NCBI GenBank assembly: GCA_030278955.1
Contig: JAOANR010000004.1
Span: forward strand, 57,189,120 to 57,253,119
Source of the DNA: Hygrophila difformis
Lineage: Eukaryota > Streptophyta > Magnoliopsida > Lamiales > Acanthaceae
Direction of reading: 5' to 3'
Length of the DNA stretch: 64,000 nucleotides
Shown here: piece by piece, positions 44,968 to 55,049 of the stretch
How the letters are laid out: each line of letters starts with the position of its first letter
Position numbering within the stretch: the first letter of the stretch is position 1
Translations under genes and position numbers: made by a program
The notes under the pieces: model-generated
Databases searched by the model: none
Seen by the model: only the letters and a program-made list of their open reading frames with translations
Told to the model about the DNA's origin: nothing

Positions 44968-45473
44968 ATGGAGTACATATTGAAAGCCACACAGTTTAAA
45001 TGTATACTTAAACGGGTGTTGATAACGAATTTCTATAGTCATAGGAGTATATTATAATCATTTTTTTTTGAGTAGAAAAAAGTTAAGTTCAATGTTTTAT
45101 TACATTAATTTTGCTACTGCCCATGATTGGTGAGTACCTGGGGCATTGACCAGTGCAGGTGTCCATGAATGTAAATTACCAGGCCGTACGGCCATGATTG
45201 ATTACCGAAAGCAAGCGGTTGTTGAAAGATATGGCTGGCATATTATGAAGGTGTCATATGGATTTCATTGTAGGAAATGTGTTAATGTGTAAGAATTCAG
45301 GATCCTGGATTTTATGGTTTGGCTTAGGTATGGAGAAGGGGATTTATATGGATTTCATAGCAAGTTTGCAGGGTAAAATTATTCAAAGGTTATGAGAGCC
45401 CAACAATTATTTATGGTAACCCTATTGAATATACTAGTACTATTCAAAGTTGTATAAGAGCCCAACAATTATT

Positions 45474-45897
45474 TTTTTAGGAAAAGCCGAAGCCAGAGAA
45501 CAAATAAGAAAAGCAAAAAGGAAAAACCAAACTAAGCTAGAACAATATATAAAAAAGACAAGCTAGTAACGGGAGAACCACACGCCGGAAGCATCCGCCG
45601 CAACGTCCCCTTTGACGAAATCTGGGGGGAAGGCCCAGGTTGTATAGAAATGCTCCAACGTCGCTCCATGCTTGGCGAGAGCATCAACAACTTTGTTCCC
45701 TTCTCTAAGAATATGGTGAATAGAGCACACATCAAACCCATTCCTCAGATCTTGAATCTGGTTGAGGACAGTAGCAGAAGGATGAAAATTATTCCAGGAA
45801 TCCAATGCTTCAATAGCAGTCAGAGAATCAGAGTAGCAAGTAACCTTTTTTATGCCAAGATGGTGAGCAGAGCATATTGAATCTGCTTGAGGACAGT
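45474..45897 (-). mobile_element. 5'-truncated LINE fragment with RNase H domain
   Basis: The flanking 15-bp direct repeat AGCCCAACAATTATT is at 45459-45473 and 45898-45912; a third partial copy near 45396 is a local duplication. The minus strand encodes an RNase H fragment (CYSDSLTAIEALDSW, then LREGNKVVDALAKHGA, then FYTTWAFPPDF) with a short A-tail at the left edge. It is inserted at or near the 3' end of the CorA-like gene fragment. Confidence 0.92.
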
Positions 45898-46919
45898 AGC
45901 CCAACAATTATTGTTAGATCTTACCATTATATTTATGCATAACATTTTCCTCCTCCTGAGGTAGAAGAACATGAGAAAGAACCCAACTATGGCGCCAACA
46001 AAAAAAATTCCAGCTGTTGTTAGCCAGAAGGCATACTGCAGAGAATAGTGTTTCAGCACAGAGGTTATTCAAATGTCTGAAAGGAAAATTTAAATCATGA
46101 AGAGCAACAGTGGAGCATACCACATGTTCCTCAAGATATGACCTCAGGTTCATGCCGAATATACCTGCCAAGATCTCAAGTAAGATTAAAAGTGAATGCC
46201 TCTCATCATGTCAAAGCACAGTCTCTTCATACTTTTTCCATAACTCTAAACAATAATTATTTCAACCTTATATACTAGTTGAAACTAAACACAGTAGACA
46301 TATGCCTAGCAACATTCAAACCGCCAGCAATTTAAAGAACAAAGTATAGAACTGAACTAACAGAGAACAAAGGAGAACTTGTTTATCAAACTGATCACTC
46401 TGCTCAAACAATGTTTCTTGATAAAGGGCAAGTAAGAAGGACTTTCAATCATAGTATTTGTCACAATTTGATATATGAGTAATTTTAGTAGTAATTGTCC
46501 AAAAATCATTTAAAATTTCCCCAATTTTTCCCTAATTTTAATATAATTCAATCTTGAGAGCTGAGATGTTTATAATCGGCGATGAGTTTAGAAATATTCA
46601 TGGATAAGTTTTAAGTACACTTATTAATATGCATTTATAGAGTGTATGATGGTTGCGTGTATGTATAGTATAAGCTGTATATAATTTAGCTGTGGAGTAT
46701 AGAATTCAGTAAATGTATAAATGTAGTATTTAGCGATAAGGCGTTAAGAATCCAGTAATCGACTATGCATAATTCAGCGACGCAACTTCCTCATGGTAGT
46801 TTAAATATTCAAATAATGGAGTTTCAGAAGAGAATATGTGTACATAAGCAATGGAGTATGTTTAATTCAGTGGTGGGGGTGTGTCACAATATGTATAGTG
46901 TGCATAGTGTTATGAAAAA

Positions 46920-47046
46920 TAAATTAAAAAAAACCAGAATTGGTTACCCAGTTTGGATTTCTCCTCTCGGCACTACCGGATAGGGGGCTGGTGAGAATTG
47001 AACCGTCAAGGGACTTAACCATTGGGCTAAGTCCTCATCCCTGACT
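46920..47046 (-). mobile_element. tRNA-derived SINE
   Basis: Read on the minus strand it starts GGATGAGGACTTAGCCCAATGG (A box TTAGCCCAATGG) and contains GGTTCAATTCTC (B box), then a tRNA-unrelated body and a T-rich tail near 46925. Spacing of the boxes suits an internal polymerase III promoter. It lacks a cloverleaf, so it is a SINE and not a tRNA gene. Target duplication is not clear. Positions 46200-46900 are AT-rich intron-like DNA with no gene. Confidence 0.6.
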
Positions 47047-47081
47047 ATATATTTTTTGATACAATTTATAGTGACTAAGGG

Positions 47082-47186
47082 AATTTAAATACACACGAAA
47101 CCCTAGGCCCAAAAAGGACGAAAATTTACATGGAATTTAAATACACACGAAACCCTAGGCCCAAAAAGGACGAAAATTTACATGGA
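47082..47186. repeat. 52-bp tandem duplication with telo-box and site II motif
   Basis: Two essentially identical 52-bp units each contain AAACCCTAGGCCCAAAAAGG. The motif couples a telo-box (AAACCCTA) to a GGCCCA site II element, as in growth-related plant promoters, though no gene start is evident beside it. Confidence 0.85.
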
Positions 47187-47721
47187 AGTGTCCAAACCAA
47201 GTTGAATTGATTAGGTAATCATTAAGGTTTCAAAATCTATGGCATACAAAAGCAGATGCACATATCTTCCGAAACACAAATTAGATCAATAATACAACTT
47301 CGCTGTTAGGAATTATGATTAGTTTTGAGTTTTAAGCTGATAATTTCTTGTCAAGCAGAGTATCCTATCAAATTAACTAATGCATTTTGTAGGCTCGAGT
47401 CTGAAGCTCGGTTCCAAGCATGAAAAAGTCCTCATAGCATGAATAATAAGCAAATAGAAAAAATGGATTAGTGATATGGCAACAAGTAAACCTGAGGTTA
47501 ACAGCAATTGAATCTTCCATTTCCTTTTTTGCTGAATTGACAAGTCTCTCTGCTCGACCATGACAAGATTCACACCTGCCATTGAGTGGTAAGTGAGACG
47601 TACCAATTGAGAGCAATCTGAATGACATGCTGCTATTTAACAAGAAAAAGGATCATCAATAGCATAAACGAAAATGATAAGTGACGGATTGATTTATTTA
47701 AGGGGTTTTGTGCTTTGTAAC

Positions 47722-48126
47722 TAGGGTTGCAAATGAATCAAATATTTTTGGTTCGATTCGTGATTCGATTCGAAATTATTCGAAATTTTAATATTCGAAT
47801 AATTTTTGATTCGATTCGATATTCGATAAACATTTTATTTTATATAAAATAATATATAAATATAAATATATAAAATAACTGTTAAATAATTTAAAATTTA
47901 TTTTTAATGACTGTATTTATTAACTAATATGAATATATTTATATATGAAATAAAGTAATAAATTTGATATATAAATTCAACTAAATATTTAATTTTAATA
48001 ATTAAAAATTATTTTTTTTAAATATTAAATTATCTTATAGAATATTTCGCTTCGATTCCATAGTATTCGTGAAGCTTAATAAATCAAAGCAGTATTCGGT
48101 TCGATTCGGTTCGTTTGCAACCCCTA
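47722..48126. mobile_element. hAT-type MITE with 8-bp target duplication
   Basis: The element begins TAGGGTTGCAAA and ends GCAACCCCTA, flanked by TTTGTAAC at 47714-47721 and 48127-48134. Subterminal TTCGATTCG motifs occur in both ends. The 8-bp duplication and short inverted ends fit the hAT superfamily; no transposase is encoded. Confidence 0.88.
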
Positions 48127-48372
48127 TTTGTAACAAAACAACGATTACCTAGGAATTAGGATCAGCTTGCGATTTTGTGGCGTTAATTGTGCTACTATGC
48201 ATGGAAAGTGTATTTGGATGAATCAATTAATTAGTTTAATTAGAAGGAAACTAATAATTTTTACAGAATTATAAATTAATACTTCATGTGTTCCGTTCAC
48301 CAATAAAAATACTTCATGTGTTCCAATTAAGTGTCAAACTTATTATTTTTGAATGTTTGAAAATATATGTGT

Positions 48373-48770
48373 TTGGCTCTGGTGTAGCCAAGGACCTTTT
48401 TCTCCTCAAGGGAGGCTATCGGAAAAGGATCAAACCGATTACGGGTTCGGATTAACAATAATGCGCCCACAATTGAATGAATCTTCCTTGAATTGATCAA
48501 CAATAACACGATACAACGGAGAATCTGCCTGTTGTTAAGAAACAACGGCGGAATTCACCAAAAACAGGGAACCAAACTACCAGCTGCTAAGGAGCAACGG
48601 TGGATTTGGAAATGGTAACCGCTACAAACTAGGCTAGATTCTAAGGAAAGCTGTAAAGAAAGCTGTAAAGAAAGCAGTAAAGATAACAAGGAATTAAAAT
48701 TGATAAAAGTAATTTGGGGGTTGGATTGATCTCTCTAATTTTGAATGCGTCGACCCCTATTTATAGCCGG
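48373..48770 (-). promoter_or_regulatory. Minus-strand core promoter and transcribed leader, possibly an LTR
   Basis: On the minus strand CTATAAATAGGGG (48755-48767) is a strong plant TATA box, followed downstream by a leader with a repeated AAAGCTGTAAAG-type motif (48650-48680 on the plus strand). The style resembles a retrotransposon LTR, but paired LTRs, a primer-binding site and a polypurine tract could not be shown. Positions 48771-49242 are CT-rich without a recognised gene. Confidence 0.4.
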
Positions 48771-49242
48771 AGCTGGAATAACCGCTCTCCGGCTAACTCC
48801 TCTGAGCCGAATTCTTTCTCTCTTCCATTCGGTTGTTTAGGTTTCGGCTGTTTCTTCCCATTTCGGCCGAAATCTTCATCAGCTTCGATTTCCTCCCTTC
48901 GGTTTACTATGTTCTTTCGGCCTTACCAATCTCGAGCCCATCTTCTTTTTGGACTTCCTCTTTCTTCCGGCCCATGTCTTATGGCCCAATAGCTCTTTCG
49001 CGGCCCATTATTCCATGTGGCCCCAACAGATGCCCTCCTTACTTGGGCGAATTGCTTCCATGCGAAGGAGCCCAAGTAACTTCTCTCTCTCTCTCTTCCT
49101 CTTCGTGCGCTAACTCCTCCTTAATATCCGGTCACGTCCTTCTACGCCTTTTCGTTTGCCCCTACTTTGTTTTTATAACCATTTTCCTCTTTCCTGCTTA
49201 CTCACTCTCCCTTCGTCTTCTCGCCCTTTTTCCTCTTTATCG

Positions 49243-49558
49243 ATGGCGCAACCGACTCTTTCCCCTTCCTCTCAAAAAATCAAAGATGCTGAAGATTCCC
49301 TAGTTGAAACTTCTTCGCTCCGTCTTATTGATGACGGCCTCGTTACTCTTGGGCCTCTTGCGACTTCAACCGAGGCCATGATTTCTGCTTCTGTTCTCTT
49401 TGGGGAATCGAAGACGATCCCCTTGTTTTCGGACTATTTCTCTGTCAAGATTTTCGGCCCTCTCAATACTTGGCCGTTGGTGACTCAGGAGCATGTTGCC
49501 TGGTACGAAAGGGCCCTTCCTCATTGTGGATTAGGTTGGGTTAACTCTGGCATTGTTC
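49243..49558 (+). CDS. Unknown ORF, cut by assembly gap
   Basis: An ATG at 49243 opens a frame of 105 codons beginning MAQPTLSPSSQKIKDAEDSL, still open where the N gap starts. The frame is also open upstream, but that part is CT-rich leader. I do not recognise the family. A Ser/Pro-rich start, then a more ordered part (FSVKIFGPLNTWPLVTQEHV), would be compatible with a retroelement-associated or plant-mobile-domain-like protein; this is a guess. It lies head-to-head with the minus-strand promoter-like segment at 48755. Confidence 0.4.
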
Positions 49559-50058
49559 NNNNNNNNNNNNNNNNNNNNNNNNNNNNNNNNNNNNNNNNNN
49601 NNNNNNNNNNNNNNNNNNNNNNNNNNNNNNNNNNNNNNNNNNNNNNNNNNNNNNNNNNNNNNNNNNNNNNNNNNNNNNNNNNNNNNNNNNNNNNNNNNNN
49701 NNNNNNNNNNNNNNNNNNNNNNNNNNNNNNNNNNNNNNNNNNNNNNNNNNNNNNNNNNNNNNNNNNNNNNNNNNNNNNNNNNNNNNNNNNNNNNNNNNNN
49801 NNNNNNNNNNNNNNNNNNNNNNNNNNNNNNNNNNNNNNNNNNNNNNNNNNNNNNNNNNNNNNNNNNNNNNNNNNNNNNNNNNNNNNNNNNNNNNNNNNNN
49901 NNNNNNNNNNNNNNNNNNNNNNNNNNNNNNNNNNNNNNNNNNNNNNNNNNNNNNNNNNNNNNNNNNNNNNNNNNNNNNNNNNNNNNNNNNNNNNNNNNNN
50001 NNNNNNNNNNNNNNNNNNNNNNNNNNNNNNNNNNNNNNNNNNNNNNNNNNNNNNNNNN
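49559..50058. other. Assembly gap, exactly 500 N
   Basis: A run of exactly 500 undefined bases, a conventional placeholder length, so the true distance is probably unknown. Frames that read through it are meaningless. Confidence 0.99.
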
Positions 50059-50610
50059 TTGCCGTTTGGTCTTGGATGTTTTAATCTTCTCCGCGACTTG
50101 GGACATTCAACATTTTCCTGCATAGCAAGTTTCTTCATTTTTTCCCCAAAACGAACACCCAAAACTTCGAATAAATCAAATAATTACGAAAACCCTTTCG
50201 CATACCTTGCTCCAATCTACATTGATCGGCATAGCCGGCATATCCGGAGTAATATAATCAGGGCGTAACTAAAATCACAAGTAAAACACAACACAAACAA
50301 TTAATACAAGACTAAAAAGCGTATAAAAGTAATAAACAATGATTAGTGCATCTCACACCAGAAGAAATCCTGGCTGAGGATGCAATCCTTGGCGTCGGCA
50401 GCCTCCGCCTCGAAATTGAGCGACACATGGTCCAGCTGAACTGTGAGGTGATTAGTCAATGTGCCTTTCACCATTTTGAGGTAAACAGTATCAGGATCTC
50501 AAAGAATTTATGCTACCCAGTATCCACTCCTCGAAGGATTTCTCGTTTCTCTTTGTTGATTTCCGACTCCGCTAAATGCCGATTGTAGGCTCGAAGCGTC
50601 TAGAAAGAGA
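50059..50610 (-). other. Coding-like minus-strand pieces, unidentified gene fragment
   Basis: Reading the minus strand there are short codon-biased stretches. 50594-50505 encodes TLRAYNRHLAESEINKEKRE and continues ILRGVDTG. 50497-50345 encodes MVKGTLTNHLTVQLDHVSLN followed by FEAEAADAKDCILSQDFFWC. A piece after a TTTTAG acceptor near 50266 encodes RPDYITPDMPAMPINVDWSK, and one running into the gap encodes ENVECPKSRRRLKHPRP. Some borders fit GT-AG, but the first two pieces do not join cleanly. I do not recognise the protein. It may be the 5' part of a real gene continuing into the gap. Confidence 0.35.
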
Positions 50611-51947
50611 TGGTGCTACTGCTGATGGTGGAAGAATAATACTCTAATAAAATAAATAGTAAAATAAATAAGGAAAACGAAAAGAATTCAAACCTCAGCG
50701 CGGGGGTAGGCGGGAATGTTTGAAAACGAGGAATCCAGTGCTTTTTATGGAGCATGGGCTTATGGTGTACCACAGTTCACATTGGCAAAATCCGCACGCA
50801 CTCGACTTGGGCTTGGCCCACGGATTATTTTTCTTTCTTTTTTCTCTTTGGGTGAGATAAATTTAAACTCACTACGAAATTTCTTTGCAAGAAATAAAAA
50901 TAAAGTAAAGGCGGTTAAAATATATACACACAAAATAAAATAGAGTGTCGCTTGCAATTCATTTTTGCTTTTTCATTATTTTTTTTCCTTCTTTCTTATA
51001 GCCTTTATTGTTTGTAAAGCAATCAATATATATATATATAGTTTACCAAAAAAAAAAAAATATATATATATATAAATATATATATATAAATTATATATAT
51101 ATATAAATTTATATATATATAAATTATATATATATATATATATTTATATGTATTATGGCACCCCTTTCACATACAAAATAACCACCATACCCTTACTAAA
51201 TGATATGGGCACCACATAAAATATTAGGGCACACAATAAAATACTCAATGTTTTGCAACTTGAGACCTAATGTTAGGGGTACCCAATTTCTCTTAATCTT
51301 CTTCATGCTCTAAACCAAAAACCCTAACTCACCAAACCCATCATTCTTCTCTTTTTGTTCTTACTTCCTCGTTTTTCCTCCTTAAAAGATTATCTACATT
51401 TGCTAATATGTGGCGTACTATATTCATACAAATACCTTTAACTTAAGTTTTATCATAGTTAATACAAGTAATAATATAGTCAAGTGACGATCTTGTTAGA
51501 TTTCACTTGGTCTTTAGGTTTTTTATGATATAAAACATTCAGAATTTTTTCTTGTACCAAACTGGAGTTTAAAATGTGTATTGAACTGCGTGCTGGGTGG
51601 TCCGTAGCAACATTAAAAAACAGAGGAAGTATTTTGCTGTATACGTAGGTAATATTGTGTGTGTGCTTCAAGAGTGAGTGAGGTATATGATGGATGAAGA
51701 TGAATTCCAAAACATTGTTGTTAAAAAAAGGTGAGATTTTCATGCTTTTATTATCCGTAAAAACTGTTGGGTTTTGAGTTTTTTTTTTCCCTAAATCAAG
51801 TCGCTGCAGCGGGCGACCATGATTGAGCAATGGGTATGTGTGGTGATTTTTCGACCACCCATAGACATTCCTCATAAAAGCACACCATCGGTGCCCATGG
51901 GCATGACTTTATCAATATCACATTGGGTCTCAAGACTATCATCCTAT
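50611..51947. repeat. AT-rich intergenic DNA with (TA)n tracts
   Basis: Perfect and imperfect (TA)n blocks occupy about 51028-51146, and A-rich runs lie near 51046-51060. The rest (50611-51020, 51150-51947) shows no convincing gene, RNA or transposon, only short random frames. Confidence 0.6.
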
Positions 51948-51949
51948 AT

Positions 51950-51989
<40 letters not shown>

Positions 51990-52005
51990 TAATAATAATA
52001 ATAAT
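51948..52005. repeat. (AAT)n microsatellite
   Basis: About 58 bp of TAA/AAT repeats with one AAC interruption. Confidence 0.95.
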
Positions 52006-52250
52006 ATTCCCTCTGTACTATTTAATTTGTCTTATTTGACTTTTACACACAATTCAATGCATTTTTTCAATATTTAATATCTCAAAATATATACAACAAA
52101 AAATTATGTAAAATATAGTACTATATTTTAAAACTACATGATTGTACGTACGGTTCTAACCAGACTCTATTTTTTTTCCCCCAAATATATATACTTAGAA
52201 TAAAGTTGAGTCGGAGATGAATAATAAACAGTGTCAAAAAATCAAACAGG
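52006..52250. mobile_element. Diverged Stowaway-like MITE
   Basis: It starts ATTCCCTCTGTACTATTTAATTTG and shares interior words with the other CTCCCTCCG-group elements (CACACAATTCAATGCATTTT, TTTAATATCTCAAAATATAT). The right end is degraded, near AAAAATCAAACAGGATACG. Confidence 0.5.
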
Positions 52251-52345
52251 ATACGTTGACGGGTGCCCATTTACTCCGACTCATATGTAATTCCAGCCTT
52301 GACCATTATAGTTGGGATTTTGTAGATAGTAGTAGTGCAGCTGCT

Positions 52346-52373
52346 GTGGGTGTGGGTGTGGGTGTGGGTGTGG
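52346..52373. repeat. (GTGTGG)n short tandem repeat
   Basis: Four to five units of TGTGGG/GGTGTG. The flanks (52251-52345, 52374-52983) contain only trinucleotide-rich low complexity, such as TAGTAGTAG near 52636 and AATAATAAT near 52789, with no supportable gene. Confidence 0.85.
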
Positions 52374-52983
52374 CCTGCTATTGCTATATACGATCGAGGG
52401 CATGCAGAGGTGTAAATAAAGACAATACTTACAATAGTGAGGCATCGCAGTGAGTGAGCACAGGCATAGCATTAGCATGGTACGAGTGGGAGTGATGATG
52501 CATGGGAGTGCCTGTAGTAGACGATGACTCTGACAATACAAAATGGTGAAAATTAGTGATCGAGTAAATAAGAAACTAAACTAAACTAGTGTGAACTGTG
52601 AAGGCTGCCTGGCTGGCTGGCATATTACTGTATTTCTAGTAGTAGTAGTAGTAGATTACAGAATACAGACAAGACAGAGACAATAGGGAACAAAGCATGC
52701 ATGATGGTGGTGGCGATGGTGGAGTGGGCAAATGAAGAAGCAGACGATGATGAAACCTGATAGATAATGCACAAAATTGCTGCTACAAATAATAATAATA
52801 ATAATAATACTAGCCCATAAGCTGCTGGCATGCCCATATTACCAACGGATCAGATGATGATGATGAGATGACACCTCGATTTGTGTGACGACAGACACTG
52901 CACCTCCCCCCATACCCCCTCCACTCCACCACGTCCATGTCACCATACACAATACTCATTAATCAATCATGTAATGTTAAGTA

Positions 52984-53174
52984 CTTCCCTCCGTCCCACT
53001 CCAAGTGTCTGGTTACTATTGGGCACGGGAATTAAGGTAGAGTTGGTTTGTGAGTATATGGTGGGGTCCACATAGTTGTTGGAGGGGAAAATTATTTCTA
53101 TTTATAGAAAGAAGACATTTGTAATGGGACATCCAAAAATAGTAAGTAGGACATTTGGAATGGGACGGAGGGAG
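52984..53174. mobile_element. Stowaway MITE, 191 bp
   Basis: It begins CTTCCCTCCGTCCCACTCC and ends GGAATGGGACGGAGGGAG, inverted ends of about 18 bp with TA on both sides (52982-52983, 53175-53176). Confidence 0.92.
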
Positions 53175-53344
53175 TATATTATTACCCCCCTCAAATCAAC
53201 ACTAGGCTGTTCCCATTTTTAACTGTACTTTTAATCATTATTAAGTTATCATCATCAATATGCATGGATTTCTAAAGGCGTGGAGACCATGTTATTTTCT
53301 ATACTCTCTTTCTGTATAAATTGGCTGCCTTTTTTCCTTTGTTT

Positions 53345-53517
53345 TTTAGGTAAATACCAGGGTATCTCCAGGGCACATTGGGGTCAAGACTAATCCCTCG
53401 AGAATCTGCAAGGGCAATTAAGAGCGCATCTCCCAAAGCAGTTTTTTACATACACAAGGCTCGAACCCGAGACCTTGCTTAAGCGACTAGAGCTCCATCC
53501 ACTCAAGTCAACTGTTG
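53345..53517 (-). mobile_element. tRNA-derived SINE (Au-like)
   Basis: On the minus strand it reads TTGACTTGAGTGGATGGAGC (A-box region), then GTCTCGGGTTCGAGCCTTGT (B box), followed by a tRNA-unrelated body to about 53345. The box spacing suits an internal polymerase III promoter. Family assignment is by resemblance only. Positions 53518-53880 hold no gene. Confidence 0.7.
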
Positions 53518-53880
53518 TTAGTAAATGGCCGCCTTTTAAATGTACAGATTTATCATCTTCTCTTTATACTAATTAGTATGTACTAGTACTTCGTATTACT
53601 CCGTATAATTTTTATTATGCAACTTAAATAAAATATTGTATGTTTGCTCTCCACTCACTATTATTTTCTTAAAAAATATTTTTTCCCCATCCACTAGGAC
53701 CACTACCAACGGTGTTATAATGGTTGGAGACTGGAGAGTGAGATTTTAAATGTATAAAAACAAAGAGGAGATTTTAAATGGGGAAAAAAAATGTAATGTT
53801 TTCGAAAATCAAGGGATTTTAAGGCATTACCTAATAAAAAAAATTCTCATATTTGTTTTGTAAGAAAACGAATATTACAT

Positions 53881-54709
53881 AATATTAAATTTAATTATTG
53901 TAAAATGTCAATCTTTAAAGAATGTCGAATTTTATCTTCTAAAACCAGTTTTTAGCCATGAACAGTTATGTTGCAATATTTCGTGTCACTAACAAAATGT
54001 GACTAAAAGTATTAATATGCAATTAAGAATGATTAACTCAAGATACCACAAGAAATGTTGTTTATAATGAAATTTATATATGATAGAAAATTTGCAAAAT
54101 GGATAGTAGATGTAGGTGATGGTACAGTAGGTATTGATTTTGAAGATGTACAATTAGATGTGACATTTTCGGATGATATTCTTATAAACTTCACTGGTGA
54201 TCCTATAGCGGCAATTTTTTAAAGTACATATACAAATACAAACTGCACCACTTCAAATTCAGACATTTTTAAAGATAGTGTTATACTAGCCTCCATCAAT
54301 GAGATTTTCACCAATGAAATTTTCAGCAAATTGTTAGGAAAATTTTCATATTATGTTTTGTTAGGAAAATTTTCATATTATGTTTCATACTTATTTTTAA
54401 ATTTTATTTTATCTTAATTTAAATTTCAATCAAGTAAAAATATTATTTTAATAATTATTTTTATTGATCTGTTACGTTAGTTTCGGACAAGCCATAGAAG
54501 CTAAAGACACGGTACAATATGATTTCTTTATTAGTTTTAAAAATAATTAAATTATATTATCTTATATATATCCTCTTTTGAATATATAAAAAAATCATCA
54601 CATTTTTCATTACTCAAAATACAATTTAATATTACTATATATAATTTAAGTATATATATTATATAAATTTATATTTATGTCCGTCGAGTCTCGACGGGTT
54701 ATTTACTAG
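53881..54709 (+). mobile_element. Helitron 3' fragment with helicase remnant
   Basis: This is a second copy of the 3' part of the Helitron at 32715-36881. It has a helicase remnant (KPVF-type piece near 53945, then KWIVDVGDGTVGIDFEDVQL near 54098), then a 3' end with hairpin 54681-54697 and terminus TTACTAG followed by T. Here the canonical CTAG end (54706-54709) is intact, unlike the first copy. The left end is not identified, so it may be 5'-truncated. A short repeat GTTAGGAAAATTTTCATATT is doubled at 54335-54380. Confidence 0.75.
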
Positions 54710-54899
54710 TAATAATGAAATAAATTATGATAATATTTAATTATTAGTAGTTTATTTTCTGCGGCCGATTCCGCTTATTGGGCCAATTTTAGCCCCTTTT
54801 TAATGTATTTTCTTCGTTTATATATATATATATATATATATTAATATTACTGTTAATTTCCTAGTATAAAATTAATTAAGTGGAGGCTGGAGGGTGTAT

Positions 54900-55049
54900 T
54901 ATAAAGATTAAACACGTGGCAGGAAACTTCCATATTTTTATGTCATAAACCCTCGTTATAAAGTGCATTCCCTTCAGGCCTTCACACCACTCTCCCTCAC
55001 TTGTTTTGGTTTTTCACCATATTTGTTCTGTTAATATATCCCCTACAAA
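54900..55049 (+). promoter_or_regulatory. REF/SRPP promoter with G-box/ABRE
   Basis: ACACGTGGC at 54913-54921 is a G-box of the ABA-responsive type, and TTATAAAG near 54956 could serve as the TATA box, about 90 bp before the ATG at 55050. This suits lipid-droplet proteins of the family, several of which respond to ABA and drought. Positions 54710-54899 include a (TA)n tract near 54820-54841. Confidence 0.6.

Larger units (their letters stand above)
45910..47643 (-). pseudogene. 3' exons of a CorA-like Mg2+ transporter
   Basis: Three exon-like pieces lie on the minus strand. About 47643-47490 encodes LLSIGTSHLPLNGRCESCHG followed by RLVNSAKKEMEDSIAVNLR. About 46163-46120 encodes GIFGMNLRSYLEEHV, with the GMN selectivity motif of CorA/MRS2 channels. 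About 46036-45920 encodes WLTTAGIFFVGAIVGFFLMFF, a transmembrane helix, with basic RRRK after it. GT-AG borders fit between the last two. Exons for the N-terminal cytoplasmic domain are not found upstream (47644-48400 holds a MITE instead), and a LINE abuts the 3' end. I read it as a truncated gene copy; a missed split gene is less likely. Confidence 0.6.

Noticed and set aside
46975..47046. tRNA gene on the minus strand
   Set aside because: A and B boxes are present but no acceptor stem or anticodon arm pairs properly; it fits a SINE head.
49521..50268. Long frames across the N gap
   Set aside because: They are open only because undefined bases contain no stops.
52625..52837. 70-aa hydrophobic minus-strand frame
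   Set aside because: It arises from TAG and AAT trinucleotide repeats with no family features.
53450..53517. tRNA gene on the minus strand
   Set aside because: Polymerase III boxes are present, but the sequence continues as a SINE body and has no cloverleaf.
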